Positions 22,566-33,320 of a stretch of DNA of 64,000 nucleotides are shown here, in pieces (position 1 is the stretch's first letter; each line of letters begins with the position of its first letter). Position numbers and translations under genes: made by a program. The DNA is from Exobasidium rhododendri (taxonomy: Eukaryota > Basidiomycota > Exobasidiomycetes > Exobasidiales > Exobasidiaceae). The notes under the pieces are model-generated. The model was given only the letters and a program-made list of their open reading frames with translations, made no database searches and was not told where the DNA came from. Where the stretch lies: positions 6,324,001 through 6,388,000 of the forward strand of contig CP110630.1 of the NCBI GenBank assembly GCA_026210745.1, read 5' to 3'.

Positions 22566-24797
22566 CTAATGGCTCTTCCTGGCCCATATCTGGACGTACG
22601 TCTCTCCCAGGAAGAGGAGCTGCTTATCGATGCTCTCGACAAGGAGATCCTGAATCGAGTACCACTTCTCCTCTTCTATGAGATGTGTAGCAGAAGACTC
22701 TATCTCTTGTTGCTCCCCCACTTCTTCATTGCGCTTTAATTGTCTCAGCCTTTCTTGCCGCTCTTGCATCGTCCCGATTGGTCTCCCATCTATGCTGGTG
22801 TGGATCTGCGATTTCCAGTTGCTATTCTCTCGAACGGTACCTGCTGTTGCTTCCAGAGTGACGTTGGCCACCAGGTCGTACATTGTCGATACAGTCGGCG
22901 TTGATGAGGTTGACGACGGCGACTCCACGTAATCGGCCATATTCAGCTGCTTGACTGGGTAGTTGACGATTGTCCGGTTGCGTTCTTCCACAAAGTTGTT
23001 CTTGGTGAAGCGCTTGTAATGGATGATCAGGAAGGGCGGCAGCTTCAAGGCCTTGTACCTTCGAATGAGCCCTCTAGCTTCCTGAAATGTGACGCCATCG
23101 TACTTTGCTAGCACGTCGGATATGGCAACTTGCGGGATGATGTTCTTCTCAATCACGTCTTGAAAGACAGGCAGAGGTGGTAGATCGATTGTGAGAAGAA
23201 AGAAGGAAGTTCGGTCGATCTTCACTTCACGATCAATGTTGAACTTGGCCTTTCCCAAAGCGTCCTCCTGACCGCTTTCCTTTCTTCCGTCGCCGTCCAG
23301 CTTGTCCTTTACCACCTCTTCATCCTCTTCCAGGTCAATTCCACTCCTGACAAAGACCTTTTGCGACTCCACTCGTACGTGACCTTGAAAGCAATCACTG
23401 ATGATGCTCCTCTTGTTCTTCTTGCCCCCTCCTCCCAAGTCGAGATGCAGCCTGTTCAAGAGCCATCCCAAAAATTCAATGGGATCGCCTTGCTTTGTGA
23501 TGGAGAACTTTCCCTTTGATGCATTGACCACCTCTTGTAGGAACTCGTGGGGTGAGACTTGTGCTTTGGAATTGCGAGAATTCCAGATCTTTCTCATCAA
23601 GGAGGCAAAGCGACGCACCAATTCGGAAGACTGAGAAAGCAGCTCAGACTCTCGAATCGTCTTGCCCCGCGAGAGAGCTGTCGAACCTTCCCTTGTAGCA
23701 GAAGGCGGCGGTGGAGGCCCCCCTCGAAGAAAGAAATTGCGCAGAGGCCGAACATGAGCGAGTGCCTGGATCACTACACTCATGTAGTCGTTCGCCCCCA
23801 GATTGTTCAGTCCGACAAAGCCAGGAAGGTAGGGCTTGGCTTGCAAATCAAACGATTCTTTGGCATCAGGTGCATCTAATCGCTTGATCTGTTCTTCCGA
23901 GTAGGTCGGCAAGAGCAAGTACTGAATGTCAGCTAGCGATGGATCCTTTACCTTGTAATTGTCGGGCAAAATGTAGACCTGAATGCGGACCTGATCAGCT
24001 TTTGACACAACTTTCAAGCCTGGACCTTCCCTTCGACTATTCTCACCTCGGCGGTTTCCAGATTCATGAATACCCGATGATCATCGTTGATCGAGTGAAA
24101 GTAGGCGTACGAGTTGGAGCCTCTACCTTGAAAGTACTTCCCGCATACCAGGCAAGCATAGACGTTAATGTTCGATAGCGAGATACTGCACAACTTCTCA
24201 AAGTCAAAGTCGAGGAGCGATCTGTTGATCTGCCGTACGCGAGATAGGTAGAAACATGGGTAGATCAGCATCACCTCTACTACGACATATGCATTGACAT
24301 TCGTTGCATTTTGAAGTACGCACTGTATCGAGATAAAGATCTGTTCCTCCCTGTGTGTTCCTCTTCTCCTTCTTCTCTTCCTCGACCTCTCTTGTCAGCT
24401 TGTCCCAATAGTCTGCCCCTCCGATCTGCTCTTCGGTAAGCTCCTGCTCCTGCTGCACTTCTTTCCGCCTGTCGTCACTTGGCTCTGGCGGAGGAGGCGG
24501 AGGTATGAGGGCTTCGACATCGACTGGGGGTGGAGAAGGAGGCGGGGGTGGGATCGAATCATCGTAGTCTGCTGGAGGAGGGGGAGGTTCTTCAGTTGGC
24601 GGCGGTGGTGGTGGCGACGCTGGTGATGCTGTCGTATTGTTGTCTTCCAGCCCGTTCGCACGATCAGAAGTCGGAGGCGTCGTTCGGGTACGCTTTGGTA
24701 CGGGCTCACTTGACTCGTCCAAGTCCATCTGCACACTCTTCCCGTTTTCAGCTGCATGCGCCTCCTCTACAATGCGCTTACTCTTCCTCGGCGGCAT
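22566..24797 (-). CDS. SAD1: SAD1/USP39, U4/U6.U5 tri-snRNP factor (inactive USP), 689 aa
   Basis: Exons are 24797-24324, 24229-24047 and 23978-22566, with introns of 94 and 68 bp in phase 0. The N-terminus (about residues 45-115) is a run of proline blocks. Exon 2 is a UBP-type zinc finger (LDFDFEKLCSISL, VYACLVCGKYFQGRG). Exon 3 is a ubiquitin-protease fold starting PGFVGLNNLGANDYMSVV. The catalytic Cys of active USPs is Asp here (GANDY), as in human USP39, so the protein is a structural factor. It helps assemble or stabilise the tri-snRNP before spliceosome activation. The intron 2 acceptor was chosen at ATTCAG because it aligns NLETAE|VYILPDNY with the family without gaps; GATCAG 9 bp upstream is an in-frame alternative. 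Confidence 0.94.
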
Positions 24798-25300
24798 TGT
24801 CACAGTAAGTCGCTCGTCGTCGTGTAACAATGTCAAACAAAGGTAGGAAGTTGCACAATTGAGAGTTTCTTCTCAATGCCCTCGAGCAATCTCCTCCACG
24901 CCCATAGAGTATAGAAAAAGCGCGTTTGTTTCGTCCACTGCCTTCTCCTCAAGTCAAATTTCTCACCACGGTCCGTTTACTGCGTGTCACTCGTGTCCCC
25001 TCTGATATTCCTTGTCGAGGAAAAGGCTGGAGAGAGATGTTCTGCTGGGATAACAGAGTAAACAGTATCTTGAAGAAGGACAATGGGACTTGACTTGACG
25101 AGGGCAGTGACACAGTCTGCCAAAAGGTAGAAAAGGAGGCTCGAAATGTGTGCCTCTTCGCTCTCCTCTTCCCCCCTCGGTATCAGACCCCAGGATTTCT
25201 CCCCTTTTGTGTACCCCTTTTTCCGCCTCAATCGGCCTCATCTCTTTTTCAAATCTGATCCTTTGAAGGTCACTGAATTTCATTAGACTCACACGTCGCC
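24798..25300. promoter_or_regulatory. Divergent promoter, SAD1 / SIM-motif protein
   Basis: A 503-bp spacer between opposite starts. It has pyrimidine-rich stretches near the plus-strand start. No recognised site and no coding frame. Confidence 0.35.
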
Positions 25301-26176
25301 ATGGTGAGCAAATTTATCGCTCAAATACTTGCTTCGACAGACCCCCTCGAGCCGTCAGCAAATCAAAGAGCTAATGACCTTCATTCTCATTCTTTTCTTT
25401 TGTCCTTCTTCAGGCACGACCTACTTCGCTTCCCCCAGTACGAAACGCACTGGAGGAGCAGATCACTGTCAAGCTGGAACGTTACGAAGCCACAGGCTTT
25501 ATTCCCAAGAAGAGAGCTACTTCAGTTGCACCGTATAGCAAACCCGCTCCAGTCAATGCAGCCACGACAAAGAACAGAGTGCGATCGCTACTGCAACAAG
25601 CGCAACACCGTCGAAGACTAACGCAGCGTTCTCTTATAGCTGTCAACCATCGCGAGCGTTCAAGATCGACGTCTACCTTGAGCCAGGCAAGTACCGCCAC
25701 AAACACAACGTCTGGATTGCGACTCGAAGTGCCTAAAGTCTCTTCACCTTTGGCACAACGATCCGCAGCCATCGTCATCGACGACGACGACGATAGCGAA
25801 GAAGAAGATGATGACGAAGGGATGGCGGAAGCTTCGGTCGAGCAAGAAGAGGATCGCGATACTGCTCCTATTGTCATAGAGTCTAGCCCCTCGATGCAGC
25901 AAAATCCGACGCAGCCGAGGAAAGAAGTCGAAGAGGGGTGAGTGCCTATTTACGAGGGAGGAGCCAATCAAAGGGAGCGCCAGTATTCAATCACCACTTT
26001 GCCCACTCGACAGCATGCACATGCTCAAGCTAATCTCTCCGAACAACCACGATGTCACCTTGGCGTTTCAGTGTCCGAAGTCGAGGCACGGTAAAGCTTC
26101 TGGACAAGAAATACTACGAATGTTCGAGAAGCAGGCTCGACAGGTGTTCAAAATTCATTCCCGGTATGCGAAGTGA
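25301..26176 (+). CDS. Unknown acidic protein with two SUMO-interaction-like motifs, 229 aa
   Basis: The model has three exons: 25301-25303 (the ATG alone, followed by GTGAGC), 25414-25937 and 26014-26176. The product begins MARPTSLPPVRNALEEQ and has a basic helical stretch (RVRSLLQQAQHRRRLTQR). It then shows two motifs of the SIM type, IVID followed by an acidic run and IVIE followed by SSP. The C-terminal exon (LKLISPNNHDVTLAFQCP ... RQVFKIHSRYAK) looks like a folded piece but I do not recognise it. SIM-like motifs suggest a nuclear SUMO-linked role; this is inference. A one-codon first exon is unusual but the donor is good. A donor-like GTATGC just before the stop could extend it into sequence antisense to the neighbour, which I think unlikely. 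Confidence 0.55.
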
Positions 26177-26237
26177 TGTGAATTAGAGTGTGAGTGTGAG
26201 TGATGTAGAAGTACATGTAACATAATCGAATGCTGAA

Positions 26238-29029
26238 TTAACGTTGCTGCAGCGAGTGGTACCTTTTGGTGAGGAAGACGTCGACGTAAGGTCGGATGTC
26301 TTGCCATCGAGGAGTAGATGGCATGTGCTGTTCTCCTGTTCTTTCCTCCCTCTCGCTCCCCTCCTCCGCTTCTTGTGACCCCTCTCCCTGCCCCCTTCTC
26401 TCGTGAGCCCCTTCTGCATACTCAATCTGATGTAAAGGAAAACACAAAAAGAAAGGGGATTGGTTAGCAGCTCAATAATGATTGGCAGGTACGAAAGGGG
26501 TCTGACCCCCTCTTCGCTCACCTTGACGGAAGATGTATAGCCGACGTCGTTCTCCAACGCAGTCTTCTCCATCACCACACATCCCTGGTAGTGATGAGCA
26601 CGTTCGCCCTGCAAGTCCCACCTCCATCGACTCGTCCTCCTTGCGCTACTCAACTGCATCTTATGACCTTGAACAGTCACTGAGCTCGGTGCATCGATCA
26701 GAGACTCTTCTTGCTGCATCTCCTGCTTTTCTTCATCCGGCGCCGAATTTGACGCTCCGTCTGGTAAAAGTCTTGCGTCTGGCATCGCCTTTGGCATGTG
26801 TTCCAAGAAGAATTGTTGCAGCCTTTCGTCTTTGGCCACTTCTTTCCCTTCCACCGGCACGGCATGTCGAGTGCTCAGTCGTAGATCAACAGCAGCTTCT
26901 GGGACGATCACATCGCCCTCCGATCGATTGACCCACTCTGCTTTGTCATATATCCACCCAGAAGATGTGGCAATGCCCTCCGTCGCTTCGTCGCTATTCT
27001 TCTTTTCTACCCTCTGCAGTTCAATGACCAACTCCGCTAGTGCACCCGAATACTTCACCACCATGACTTCTTCAAAGTGTGGACTCTTCAGATCGAGGAT
27101 GTCTCTTAGGTCGTTCTTGATGCTCTTCACTTTGAAGCCGTACTGTCGGATGTGTTCGTTCCAGTACTCACTCTTCCTCTCGAATCTCTCTTCGGCAGAG
27201 AATCCCCGTCCCTCATCTAGACCAGGAGCAACAGTCGAAGCAGACGCAATCCCTGCATCCATACTCACAGCAATCGGAGGAGTATTGGGAAGAAAGCTAG
27301 GCGTGATCACTCTCTCCATGGAAGCCTTCTCCCGTAACCATTGAAGGGCATGCTCCAACGGCCAAGAGCCAGACAGAGGTGGCCTGATCAAGCTGAGTAC
27401 CTTGGATGAGCTCGCTCTGCTCTGATTGTCGATGAGCAAGTTGCCGAATTCGGCGGAGTAGACGAACGCACCGGGAGAATCGTCCTCGATCTTGAGCTGT
27501 TCATGCAGTAGCTGAAAGGTGTCGTCACCCGAGAACTCCAATTTGGTCGAATCGTAGTCTTCCGGGATGTTGAGATGACGCAGAATCGGCTTATCGGGAT
27601 CGTCTTGCATCATGACGGAGAAGGGGCTCGTCTTTGAATCGATAATGTCCTGTCTCGTTAGTCGAAATAAGGTCGCAGAAGCACCCACATCAGAAAGCCA
27701 AGGAATGGGGGACAGGCCAACGTGTGGTTCGAAGGCGAACGTAGGTACAGAGTATCGGGTCTGCAGAGAGACGGGTGGTGAAGCATACGAAAAGTATTGC
27801 CTCTTCTGCGACGAGTGCTCGTTCTGGTAGAATTGGACCAAGTGAGATTGAGCGAGAGAGAGCGATGCATCATCGAGGTGGTGAATGGTGACCTCGTTTC
27901 GATCTTCGTCAATCGAAACGGCAGCTTTTGAAATTTGAGAGATTTGGCGAAGACGTCGACTATAGGCACCTTTCATCGACGAGTCGGAGAGCGAGAATGT
28001 CGAGACTGGGCCAACGAAGGACCGGATACTCTGCGGTAACGTAAGATCGTCAGGGAGGCGACTCGGAGATATTACACCCACTGGATGTTCTCCTCTTTTC
28101 CCACTCACATCTCTAAAGGCCAAGATCCACCCTTCGACTTCCTTGATACCTTCCTTGGGTCCTTGTAGAAGCAAAGCAAGTTCAGACGGTTCACTAGACC
28201 CATCATCAGTCCTCTTCGTCAATCTCAATCTGACTCCATGGTACTGCAACAGCTGCTGCACATCTGTCTGAGCTCGTAAGGCTAGCAAAAGAAACGTCAA
28301 TTGGGCTATGGGAATTTGCTTCGTTTCGTTGCTCTCCTGCTGACTCTGTAACGCCCTCTTTGAGACCATTGCTGGATCTTCCATTTTGAATCTGTGCACC
28401 ATCAGAAGTCTTGCTCGAACATCTTTTGGAGCATTCTTACGTCCCCGAATCTCATATAGCTTATAGAGATCCTTCGGTACACCTGCATCTGCGCACATAT
28501 GTTCAAGTTGAGGTGAAGTGAAGCTGCGCTTGATCAGCTCCAGTGTCTTCTTCCAATCCTTGTTAGATTCTGATGTGAATCGCCACCCCTCCTGCATCGC
28601 TTTGGAGAGGTCGCGATGGCCTTTCTTTAATCGAGGCCTCAATTCGTCCAGAGCGCTGAGTCCCGGCTGAACGTGGACGTCATCCTGTATCAGGAGATTC
28701 AGGTAGTCCACATTTGCTTTCTTTGCCTTTCCACTGTCTTTGTCCAGACTTTCAACTTGACCTCTGGTATCTCTAGTGCTATCGATGACACTACTGCTGC
28801 TGCTGCTGCTGCCGCCTTCCTCGTTATCAAAGTGGGCCCTGCGATCACTCCCATTGATATAGCTCTCCGGCTGCTGTAAATTCTCTAGATCATGCGTCTC
28901 TACATCTGGTCGATCAGAGTATTGACGTGCATTGCATCGAGAGCAAGCACGCAGCGTTGACGTCCTGAAACGTGGCTGCACCCGATTCAGTGTCCGAAGT
29001 GACAGCAGCCCCGACCTCGCTGTCGCCAT
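26238..29029 (-). CDS. SLS1: Probable SLS1-like mitochondrial protein, 2 exons, 898 aa
   Basis: Exon 1 is 29029-26522 and exon 2 is 26426-26238; the 95-bp intron (GTGAGC...ACATCAG) is in phase 0. Exon 2 adds 62 residues ending in DIRPYVDVFLTKRYHSLQQR. The N-terminus is basic and Ser/Arg-rich with few acids (MATARSGLLSLRTLNR), a typical mitochondrial targeting sequence. An acidic and Ser-rich stretch follows, then a block resembling the SLS1 N-terminal region (IKRSFTSPQLEHMC). Repeated KH-like segments (RRLRQISQISKAAVSID) come next. Yeast Sls1 is an inner-membrane-associated matrix protein that coordinates mitochondrial transcription with translation. I rest the call on remembered family style, so it is moderate. 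Convergent with the SIM-motif gene (61 bp). Confidence 0.55.
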
Positions 29030-29386
29030 GTCCTTTTCCTCTGATTCCTCTCGGAGGGCTCTTCAAGCTGACTATTGATCACTTGTGTCTGTCCTATGCT
29101 GCCCGAAAAGGAATCTTCCTGACTTATACCTGCACCTCCTCCCAGTATTCAGAAAAGGCAAAATCCAAATGGAAGTCAGAAAAATACGAACACGTGATCA
29201 GGACTTGGAGACTGCTTGACGTTGACTTCCGCTGAGCCGCCGCCCTTCAGCAGATCTGGGGTTATATGTATATATACTTACAGACTGAGCCAGATCAAGA
29301 CGTTGGCTGTGTGTGCCCTCGCCTTCAGCACTGCTTCTCCTTCATACCCTGCTTGTTGACCATCGGCACAAACGCTTCAGGTCAAC
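29030..29386. promoter_or_regulatory. Divergent promoter, SLS1-like / TAF1
   Basis: A 357-bp spacer between opposite starts. A TATA-like stretch (tatgtatatatac) at about 29265-29277 lies 110-120 bp before the TAF1 ATG. Confidence 0.45.
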
Positions 29387-32300
29387 ATGGAGGATGAAGG
29401 AAGCGCCATCTCCCAGCTTGGGAACCTAGCCCTTGGGAATCTCTTGACTGATCTAGGAGTCTCGTCCAACGCTAACAATGTGTCTACTTTTGTGGGAGGT
29501 TCCAAGAATGGGCCAAAGTCAGAGCAGATGCTGGAGCAAGATCAGATCTACAACGATCGCTATGAGGATGATGATTTTGATATGGGAGAATTGCCAATGG
29601 AAGGAAGAGAGAATGGGGCGCAAGACGAAGTTGAAGAAGCGCAACGACATGCTAATCAAGATCGATACTATCGAATGGGAATGGAGGAGTTGAACAAGAG
29701 CTCTATGGGAACGGTACGAGGCGAGGTGGATGACTTTGACGAGGATTATGATGATGCGGACAAAGAGGCGGACAGCTCCATGATCCACATCAAGGAGGAA
29801 GCAATAACGGAGGCCACACAATCTTCACCTTTGCTGCCGACACCTTCACCCCCTCCCCTTGAGGTCGATGTCACAAAGTATTGGCCTGGCTTTGAGAGAG
29901 GGAAGATTCTCAACTTCACAGAAATCTTTACGCACCCACCGCAAAAGAGAAGGCGGCTAGTTGATCGTGGTGCAAGACATCATTTTGTTGCAGAGGAAGA
30001 CCTTCCAGTGCCCAGAAGCAGCCGGGAGGGCCTATCACAGCCGGCGTGGATCGACACAAGCAAGGCGACAAATAGTGGTCTGGTGAAAGAGCTCGCTAAG
30101 GGCTTAAACGGGAAGATCGACAGCGACGAAGAACTCAGAGTGCGAATCGTAAACGGAAAGGATGGACTCAATAATCTCGCCTTGGACGACTGGGAGAAGA
30201 AAATACTTTGGGATGAAGCTGCAGAAGTCCCTCATTTACCTGTCAACGTTAGTCGACCATTCAATCGAGAGCTAGAGAGCGGAGAGTGGTTGAAAGGGAT
30301 CATATGGGATGAAGGATGCAAGCACAAAGACTTTACATCGCTCATCCTCGATTTGAACGACCCTGAGATGATGCTGGAAACGCAAGGGGACGAGCAAGAA
30401 AAGTCTTCTTCACTCGTGCGAATCGATGCACCCGCCGTCTCGCAGAAAGCAGCTAGAGCAGCAGCAGGTTTGGATCCTTTCAATCTCAGTAATGATCGGT
30501 TCTATGAGATCTCGAAAGAGCATCGTATGCGCAGCATTCGACAGACTCTTGGTCAACTTGAGCTGCAACACTCGAGACCGGCTGTTCGTCTGCAGCTTCC
30601 CTTTTACAAGACCAGGCTTACCAAAGCAGAAGCCCGAGATTTCCACCGACCTGGCATACAGTTTCCATCGAACATTCCCCTTCGCTTCTCCAAGGTCAGA
30701 AAGGAAAAGCGATCAAAGGATGAGAGTGGCGGCAGGAGTCGAAGCAAGAAGGATGTCAGCCAAGTTCTGAAGACCACTCGCGACTTGACGTTGAAGGACA
30801 CAAGTTCGTTTGTGCTTTACGAGTATTCGGAAGAGTACCCACCTGTTCTGTCCAACTTAGGGATGGGCAGCTTGCTCGTCAACTACTACCGCAAGAAGGA
30901 TGCAAGAGATGAGCACATTCCCAAGTTAGACCTAGGAGAGGCGGTAGTGCTAGACGTCTCTGATGAGTCGCCTTTCATGAAATTTGGATCGGTCGAGCCA
31001 GGCAGAGTGCAGCCGACGCTATACAATCGAATGATTCGAGCCCCTCTCTTCCGCCACAAAGCTGCTACGACGGACTTCTTACTAGTCCGCAGCACAACGA
31101 AGAACGAAGTGCGGTACTACCTCCGAGACATCAAGAATCTGTTTGTGGTGGGGCAGACGTACCCGCTTGTGCAGGTTCCGGGACCTCATGCAAGGCTGGT
31201 GACGAATGCACTAAAGCATCGGATGCAACTGATAACGTACAAATTACTTCAAAAGAGTGTGGGAGAGAGGATCAAGATTCACCGAATCATGAAGTACTTT
31301 CCGGATCAGAATGAGCTGCAAATGAGGCAAAGAATGAAGGAATTCATGGAGTACCATCGTAGAGATAAAGATCAAGGGTTTTGGAAGCTGAAGGTGAATC
31401 ATGTCCCTCCTACAGAAGCAGATCTACACGAGAAGCTGCCACCGGAACATTTGTGCTTGTGTGAAGCAATGCAAGCAGGTCAACGACATCTCTTGGACGC
31501 TGGCTACACCAAGACAGCGGAGGGGTATGACGATGATATGCAAGACGAAAGTAAGATGGACATTGAACAGCTTTTAGCACCTTGGATCACCACGAAGAAC
31601 TTCCTCAATGCCACGCAAGGGAAGGCGATGCTCAAGCTGTACGGCAATGGAGATCCCACAGGTCGAGGGGAAGCGTTCAGCTTTCTGCGCGTGTCAATGA
31701 AGGACATCTTCATTCGAGCTGGTGAGACCGACAAGGAGCGAATGGCCATTCAACAGCTAGAGGAGGAGAAGTCCGGACACAAGTACAACGTAGCAAGACA
31801 ACAGGCAGTCTATCGGAGTGAGGTGCAACGCATCTGGGACACGCAGAGAAAAGCGTTGGAGAATCCGAGACCGGCACAGCTGACGACAGAGGACATGATG
31901 AATCACGAAGCGGCCACCAATGCGAGCACCAACCAGAATCACATTCGAAGTCAGAGCATCCACCGAGCACAGTCCATTCGAAGGGACGCAAGTAGTCCAG
32001 GCGGAGAGAGTAGCAGGATGGGTACTCCAGATGACAACGAGAGTCAGATGGGACTGGACAGCAACAAGGTACTTCGTATCCGACGCTTCTACGGGGGCAA
32101 ATGGCACACGGAAATCGTACGTGAGCATTCCGTCATTCACGCTTACATCCGACAGCGACAGAGGCTTCAGGATGAACGGACAGCAACAGAAGCACTGCTG
32201 CCGACGGGTGACGCCACATTGGACGCAGCAAGAAAGCGAAGATTGGAAGAAGAACTGAGAGCAAGTCTGAAGAACCGAGATCGAAGACTGCAACGAAAGA

Positions 32301-32788
32301 ATGCAAAGGCCATGGCAGAAGGCATTCAGATCGAAGGAGGAGCAAGGATGCTGCTGAACAAGACGGAAACAAAGAGACGATGTGGACGATGTGGCGAAGT
32401 TGGTCATATGAGCACCAACACGTCCTGTCCCAAGTACGAAGTGACGACGAATCCGACCTCGACGATGCAGATGCAAGGGATCCCGTCCACTAGTTCCGGA
32501 GCCAACAACGTCTTTGGAATGGCAGGGAATAACGGCAGCAGCAATGGGGGCAACATAGGAGGAGGCAGCACAAGCACTGCTGGCAACACGCCGATGGGCA
32601 GCAGAAGACCTTCGATGATGTCGATGGCGAGTGGAACAGGTGTGTTTGGCATGAACAATATGATACCGCAGAGTCCGATTACACCAACGACTCCCGGTCC
32701 CGGTAGCTCAACTTTTGGTGATGCGGGCAGTCCACCAGCGAGGAACAGTGGTGGTATTCCCAAGCTGAAGATCAAGTTGAAGCGTTGA
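29387..32788 (+). CDS. TAF1: TFIID subunit TAF1, 1133 aa, intronless
   Basis: This is a single open frame from ATG 29387. The N-terminus is acidic. The TAF1 core (DUF3591, the region that binds TAF7 and the core promoter) starts at about residue 465 (RDLTLKDTSSFVLYEYSEEY) and continues through SLLVNYYRKKDA, GRVQPTLYNRMIRAPLF and LFVVGQTYPLVQVPGP to about residue 930. A CCHC zinc knuckle (CGRCGEVGHMSTNTSCP) lies near residue 1000, followed by a Gly/Ser/Asn-rich tail. There is no bromodomain, as is usual for fungal TAF1, where Bdf-type proteins supply it. TAF1 is the largest TFIID scaffold for RNA polymerase II initiation. The whole expected length is present without introns. Confidence 0.95.
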   Translation: MEDEGSAISQLGNLALGNLLTDLGVSSNANNVSTFVGGSKNGPKSEQMLEQDQIYNDRYEDDDFDMGELPMEGRENGAQDEVEEAQRHANQDRYYRMGMEELNKSSMGTVRGEVDDFDEDYDDADKEADSSMIHIKEEAITEATQSSPLLPTPSPPPLEVDVTKYWPGFERGKILNFTEIFTHPPQKRRRLVDRGARHHFVAEEDLPVPRSSREGLSQPAWIDTSKATNSGLVKELAKGLNGKIDSDEELRVRIVNGKDGLNNLALDDWEKKILWDEAAEVPHLPVNVSRPFNRELESGEWLKGIIWDEGCKHKDFTSLILDLNDPEMMLETQGDEQEKSSSLVRIDAPAVSQKAARAAAGLDPFNLSNDRFYEISKEHRMRSIRQTLGQLELQHSRPAVRLQLPFYKTRLTKAEARDFHRPGIQFPSNIPLRFSKVRKEKRSKDESGGRSRSKKDVSQVLKTTRDLTLKDTSSFVLYEYSEEYPPVLSNLGMGSLLVNYYRKKDARDEHIPKLDLGEAVVLDVSDESPFMKFGSVEPGRVQPTLYNRMIRAPLFRHKAATTDFLLVRSTTKNEVRYYLRDIKNLFVVGQTYPLVQVPGPHARLVTNALKHRMQLITYKLLQKSVGERIKIHRIMKYFPDQNELQMRQRMKEFMEYHRRDKDQGFWKLKVNHVPPTEADLHEKLPPEHLCLCEAMQAGQRHLLDAGYTKTAEGYDDDMQDESKMDIEQLLAPWITTKNFLNATQGKAMLKLYGNGDPTGRGEAFSFLRVSMKDIFIRAGETDKERMAIQQLEEEKSGHKYNVARQQAVYRSEVQRIWDTQRKALENPRPAQLTTEDMMNHEAATNASTNQNHIRSQSIHRAQSIRRDASSPGGESSRMGTPDDNESQMGLDSNKVLRIRRFYGGKWHTEIVREHSVIHAYIRQRQRLQDERTATEALLPTGDATLDAARKRRLEEELRASLKNRDRRLQRKNAKAMAEGIQIEGGARMLLNKTETKRRCGRCGEVGHMSTNTSCPKYEVTTNPTSTMQMQGIPSTSSGANNVFGMAGNNGSSNGGNIGGGSTSTAGNTPMGSRRPSMMSMASGTGVFGMNNMIPQSPITPTTPGPGSSTFGDAGSPPARNSGGIPKLKIKLKR

Positions 32789-33155
32789 AAGAGATGATGA
32801 GCGGGGGGGATGCAGAGAAATGGCCGGGGCAGCACAAGAGACAGTGTACAGTAATTTAGAGCAGCAGAGCTAAACATCGCATTATGTAATATTGATCAAT
32901 CTATCCTTCGAGTCTGAGGCAGAGTTGACAAAGCTTCACCAGCGACGTGGGTGCATAACAGAGTGAGAGATGGTCGTGATTTATAGGTATCAATGCGAAT
33001 AGTTAGTGGGAAACGGTAAGTAGTGAGTGTGACGCTGGGCTGAAAGCGTTGCTTGCCATGCCCCCGAGCGAGGAAGCAAGCTGGTGTAATGAAACGGTGT
33101 GCATTGATGGATGGAGAAAGGAATGACAAAAACGAGTCCGGAAAACGTGAAGATC

Positions 33156-33201
<46 letters not shown>

Positions 33202-33320
33202 AAAAGTAAAGAGTGATTGTCCATGGAAATTGGTGCCATCCAGGTTAGGATCTGACTTGTGCACGGAGGCCGTGATGTGGTGGGTGGGGAGAAAGGATGC
33301 ATGCGCTGTACCTTGAACCT
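32789..33320. other. Intergenic, convergent 3' ends
   Basis: 532 bp between the TAF1 stop and the stop of the minus-strand Ser-rich gene. Apart from a (GT)18 microsatellite at 33162-33197 I see nothing in it. Confidence 0.6.
33162..33197. repeat. (GT)18 microsatellite
   Basis: 36 bp of perfect GT dinucleotide, then an imperfect end (ATGT). It is non-coding and lies between convergent genes. Confidence 0.95.

Noticed and set aside
23400..23980. Missing catalytic cysteine in the ubiquitin-protease fold
   Set aside because: This is the normal state of the SAD1/USP39 family, so it is not a broken or novel gene.
31757..32476. 239-residue minus-strand open frame
   Set aside because: Antisense shadow of the conserved TAF1 gene, with Cys/Ser/Leu-rich composition typical of reverse-frame artefacts.
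29387..32788. TAF1 without bromodomains as a possible truncation
   Set aside because: Fungal TAF1 proteins generally lack bromodomains and the C-terminal zinc knuckle is present; the gene is complete.
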